Positions 60,890-64,000 of a stretch of 64,000 bases of DNA are shown here, piece after piece. The first letter of the stretch is position 1. Each line of letters opens with the position of its first letter. The notes below the pieces were generated by a model. It saw only the letters and a program-made list of their open reading frames with translations, was not told the origin of the DNA and searched no databases. Origin of the DNA: Sipunculus nudus (lineage: Eukaryota; Annelida; Sipuncula; Golfingiida; Sipunculidae); assembly GCA_026874595.1 (NCBI GenBank), contig CM049322.1:5937900-6001899 (forward strand). Direction: 5' to 3'. A program made the translations under genes and the position numbers.

Positions 60890-61330
60890 GGCGGTTAAAT
60901 GGGGAGGGAAATTATATAGGAGAAAGCGGCACCAAATTCAGGCTCAGAATGAACAACCACAAAAAAACATCCGCGACAACACTCCCGGATTCCCGGTGGC
61001 CGCACATTCCAACAAATCCGACCATTCTCTCCGAGATTTAACATGCACCAGCCTTAAAGGCAACTTTCCCACCAGCAAAGACAGATTCACATCCGAACAA
61101 AAGCACATTCATACCCTACGTACGCACATAAAAAGATTAAACACAGACTTGGATATACACAGGCCAGTCCTGACAAGACATCAGATAGATTAATTGGTAT
61201 AGCTGGCAAGATAGCCCCGTTGACCTAGCGAAGGGTCACACTATCAGCTTTGTTTACAGTTAGTCATTCGCTCTGACGAAGGCTACAGGGGTAGCTGAAA
61301 ATTTAGCAACAATCTGTACATGTTATCCAA
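60890..61330 (+). mobile_element. Second Penelope tail, opposite orientation
   Basis: Reads YIGESGTKFRLRMNNHKK, then after a one-base loss resumes as the same endonuclease end (TPDSRWP region homologous to TPGFPVA of the neighbour), followed by SDHSLRDLTCTSLKGNFPTS ... to TAA at 61191-61193. It supplies the C-terminus missing from the minus-strand copy. Its 3' flank contains ctgacga-aggctac-aggg-gtagct-gaaa (61273-61300), a hammerhead-like core. Confidence 0.75.
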
Positions 61331-61418
61331 ATAATATGATTGTTTGAAATGTTGGCGTTGATGTCTCTCTTCTTTTTATGTTCATTGACTGTCTTAAGCC
61401 AGCACCAGGATAATTTAG

Positions 61419-61422
<4 letters not shown>

Positions 61423-61462
<40 letters not shown>

Positions 61463-61480
61463 ATATATATATATTTATAT

Positions 61481-61515
<35 letters not shown>
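61423..61515. repeat. Interrupted (TA)n microsatellite
   Basis: TA tract with gtgt, ttta and taaa interruptions followed by (GATA)3 and (GA)n. Confidence 0.9.
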
Positions 61516-61517
<2 letters not shown>

Positions 61518-63325
61518 GATAGATAGATAGAGAGAGAGCATATATATGCATAAAAGTTCTCTCTTTATCCCTCTTTCTCTCTCTATCCCTCTCTCTCTAT
61601 ATATATGTACATAAATACTAGCTGATAACCCGTTATACCGGGCTTTTTAACGGGGTTTGGGAAAAGTTTATAAGTTGATGAGGAATCATGGCTCATTATT
61701 TTATTCTAAAGTTGAAAGAAAAGATAGATTTTCAGTGAGATACTGTCTAAATAAACTATGCACAAATATCTTTACATTTATTCTGTGGTACTGCATGTTC
61801 TCCTGGCAAGAAAATCATACGTCGATATGTTTACCTTGAAGACCTGGTCCGGGATGATGTATACATATGCGAACCAGAATGGGACGCGAGGGCTTCAAGT
61901 TATCGAGGATCTGTGCATGGTTACATGTATATAAATATTTTTGTTAGACTTATAAATGATGGATTGATTTAAGGAAGATGTGAAAGATTAATTAAATGTA
62001 TTGTTTAAGGCAAGGAAGCTGTTCCTAAAGAATGAAACGGGATTATACATACCTTGTTACTTGCTTAATAGGAACCAAGGGGGTCCGGAACCTCCCCCCC
62101 CCCCCGCCCTTTTCGGCCGCCGCAACTTTTTTGAAGGGTTCCATAACAATTTTTTTAGCCCCCGGCCAATGCCTGGACTGCCCTTTTCCGGACCTTGGGG
62201 GACCTTTATTAGGTTTTGTAGGGACTAAATCATGTGTTCGTTGGAACTACTGAAAATATGATGTATTTAAAGTGGGAAACCACTAAATGTAAGGAAGCAA
62301 AGTTCAGCAGGTGAAGTCTTGATGGACAGCCTGCATAGCGTAGCACTGGTTATTTGTATTAAGCACTGTTTCCCGTTACTGTCAACCGGGTAATTTCTTT
62401 GTTAACTTTATGTCACATTCTCCCCTCAGACGGTCTATCAATATGAATGTCAAGGATCAACTTCATGCCCATATTCATTAACATAGCATGCTTTCCCGCC
62501 GAAAACCTAGGAGCGAAATTACAAAAATAAATTAAAAGGAGCCAACATAGACGATGCATCGACAACATTCATTCAAAATATAACCAACAGGAGATATTTG
62601 TCCGTAAAACATATTTTGTATATTGATAAACAAGTGGATCTTTTTTGCGGTTTAATATCCTATTGATAAACAAGTGGATCTTTTTTGCGGTGTAATATCC
62701 GTGACGCGGTATTGTAAATCTAAACAGAACTTATGCACGTGCTTCCTTAGATAGTTTATATGATACAACTGTGTATCTCACAGTGTTGCTATAAGATGTA
62801 AATGCTAGGTGATAGTGCACCGACACTTGTTGCGGTCAATTCAACATTAAACAAAGGATTACCTGGATGAGTAGTGAGATAAACCATTTTTGCTGGCTGA
62901 CATAAGAATTGAATGCCGTGGGATTTCGAGACACATGTTTTCACATTTACGAACCATGTACGTGCGTCAGAAATTGGGTCAAATGTAAGGCCAAACATGC
63001 TTTAATCCGTCACCGAGAGCAGGGGTTATTCATGTGCACAATAGTGCTAAATTCTGTGTCAAGTGGTGTCTGCGAACGCAGGTAGTCAGGTCAGTCCCAA
63101 AGGCAGTTCGGCTGTTCTCGGTGCAAATTACCCTCCACGTAATTGATAAACCATGAGAAAACATGTAAAGAGTGGGTGACATTTTGAAGCACCTTTCACA
63201 ACAAATATGAGGAGGCTTGTTCTCCTAAATGTCTTTTCATAACGTGGTCAAACTTTACGTGTGGCCGACTTTACAATTTAGATATTGACTTGGATCCAAA
63301 CATGTAATCGTTTAAAACATGTTGA

Positions 63326-63334
<9 letters not shown>
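61516..63334. other. Spacer right of the Penelope nest
   Basis: Contains a ctagctgataacccg..cgggct stretch at 61619 typical of short dispersed repeats, a C-run at 62094-62105 flanked by imperfect inverted ccaaggg-ggtccggaa and ttccggaccttgg, and no coding signal. The missing signal exon of receptor B was not found. Confidence 0.45.
62613..62700 (+). repeat. Tandem duplication of about 44 bases
   Basis: tattgataaacaagtggatc followed by ttttttgcggtttaatatcc occurs twice in a row with one base difference (tttaat/gtaat). Confidence 0.85.

Positions 63335-63398
<64 letters not shown>
63335..63398. repeat. (TA)n microsatellite
   Basis: About 32 TA units just before the Penelope N-terminal segment at the right edge. 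Confidence 0.95.
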
Positions 63399-63400
<2 letters not shown>

Positions 63401-63429
63401 AGTCTCTAAGGGACTTCGGCTAAAAAAAA

Positions 63430-64000
63430 CCACTGCAGGTTAACAGCGATTGACACAGGGATAAAGGAAACAGGATATGCCGGAAATTCTCGGAACTCCT
63501 GCGAAATACGGCTTTACAACATGCCTATTCTCAACAAAGACACTTATTAGGATTCATCAACAAGTCTAAAGCCAAACGATCACGCTCACTGCCATCAACT
63601 CATAAAGAAGTTGAACATGCCTTAACAAGAGTTTATCATCGAAGCCGGACACAACAATTCTCTAAAAAGGTACGCAAACTTAATACTTTGTGGAACACAC
63701 ACCCCTCATATCGTAAAATTTCCTCGGTACAATCAGGCGACATCCAACCGGCTAAGACTCTATCCACTTGGTCCCCAGTCGAGCCAACAAAGGAATATCA
63801 ATCTAACATCGTCAATCTTTCCAGTCTGACACTATCTAATGATCAATCGGATATTTTACAGATGGACTTATCATTCTGCCCCACACCAAAAACCATGGAC
63901 AAAATCTAGATGTGCCGGAATAATGAAGATTTCATTAGGAGAGTGCGACTTCATGAGTTTTTTCAGAACCCGATTAATAAAACAGAAACCAGATCTTACG
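63430..64000 (+). mobile_element. Penelope-like element, N-terminal part, cut by window edge
   Basis: Reads SRSLPSTHKEVEHALTRVYH ... NIVNLSSLTLSNDQSDILQM ... LSFCPTPKTMDK, then a TAG at 63907-63909, then NNEDFIRRVRLHEFFQNP in the same frame to the edge. The NLSS-x-x-L ... LxFCPTP ... D...F.RR.RL.E.F pattern is the region before the RT in Penelope elements. The stop and the broken start (63430-63560) suggest a dead copy. The RT would lie beyond 64000. Confidence 0.7.

Overview
The window is eukaryotic: about 35% GC, many long (TA)n arrays, intron-rich genes with GT..AG junctions, LINE and Penelope relics, foldbacks and bivalve-style tandem elements. The repeat style and gene families suggest a lophotrochozoan, most likely a bivalve mollusc. 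That is inference; no species marker was seen.

Left third (1-19 kb). Two NLR-type loci lie on the plus strand. The first (about 4.5-6.6 kb) is a leucine-rich-repeat remnant with two frameshifts and a stop, and its 5' side is a dispersed repeat. The second (8.84-14.24 kb) reads as a five-exon CARD-NACHT-LRR gene. Its CARD is split over two small exons and there is one apparent 1-base insertion between NACHT and LRR parts. On the minus strand, five exons (18.52-16.89 kb) make a signal peptide plus two C-type-lectin domains.

Middle (19-47 kb). After a repeat-rich stretch (minisatellite, Helitron-like array) comes a complete 15-exon minus-strand gene (receptor A, 36.05-24.77 kb). It encodes a signal peptide, an unrecognised N-terminal domain, a C-type lectin domain with EPN and WND motifs, two SRCR half-domains in reversed order, a Cys-rich module, five EGF-like modules, one membrane helix and a short tail. 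Beyond it lie a LINE relic and an inverted, decayed third copy of the receptor (39.87-41.57 kb), one exon of which has expanded into a 52-bp minisatellite.

Right third (48-64 kb). A second receptor (B, 58.49-48.54 kb) has the same exons, almost all of identical length. It differs in its cytoplasmic tail, in a 2-base deletion in its last EGF exon, and in having no recognisable signal-peptide exon. Next to its 5' side is a nest of Penelope-like elements in both orientations, with RT, GIY-YIG and a hammerhead ribozyme motif. Another Penelope N-terminal part runs off the right edge.

Taken together the genes form an innate-recognition cluster: a cytosolic CARD-NLR, a secreted double lectin, and duplicated lectin/scavenger/EGF membrane receptors. 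Linkage is seen; joint function is inferred. All splice models were built by eye from frame, phase, splice consensus and paralogue comparison. The small indels could be assembly errors.
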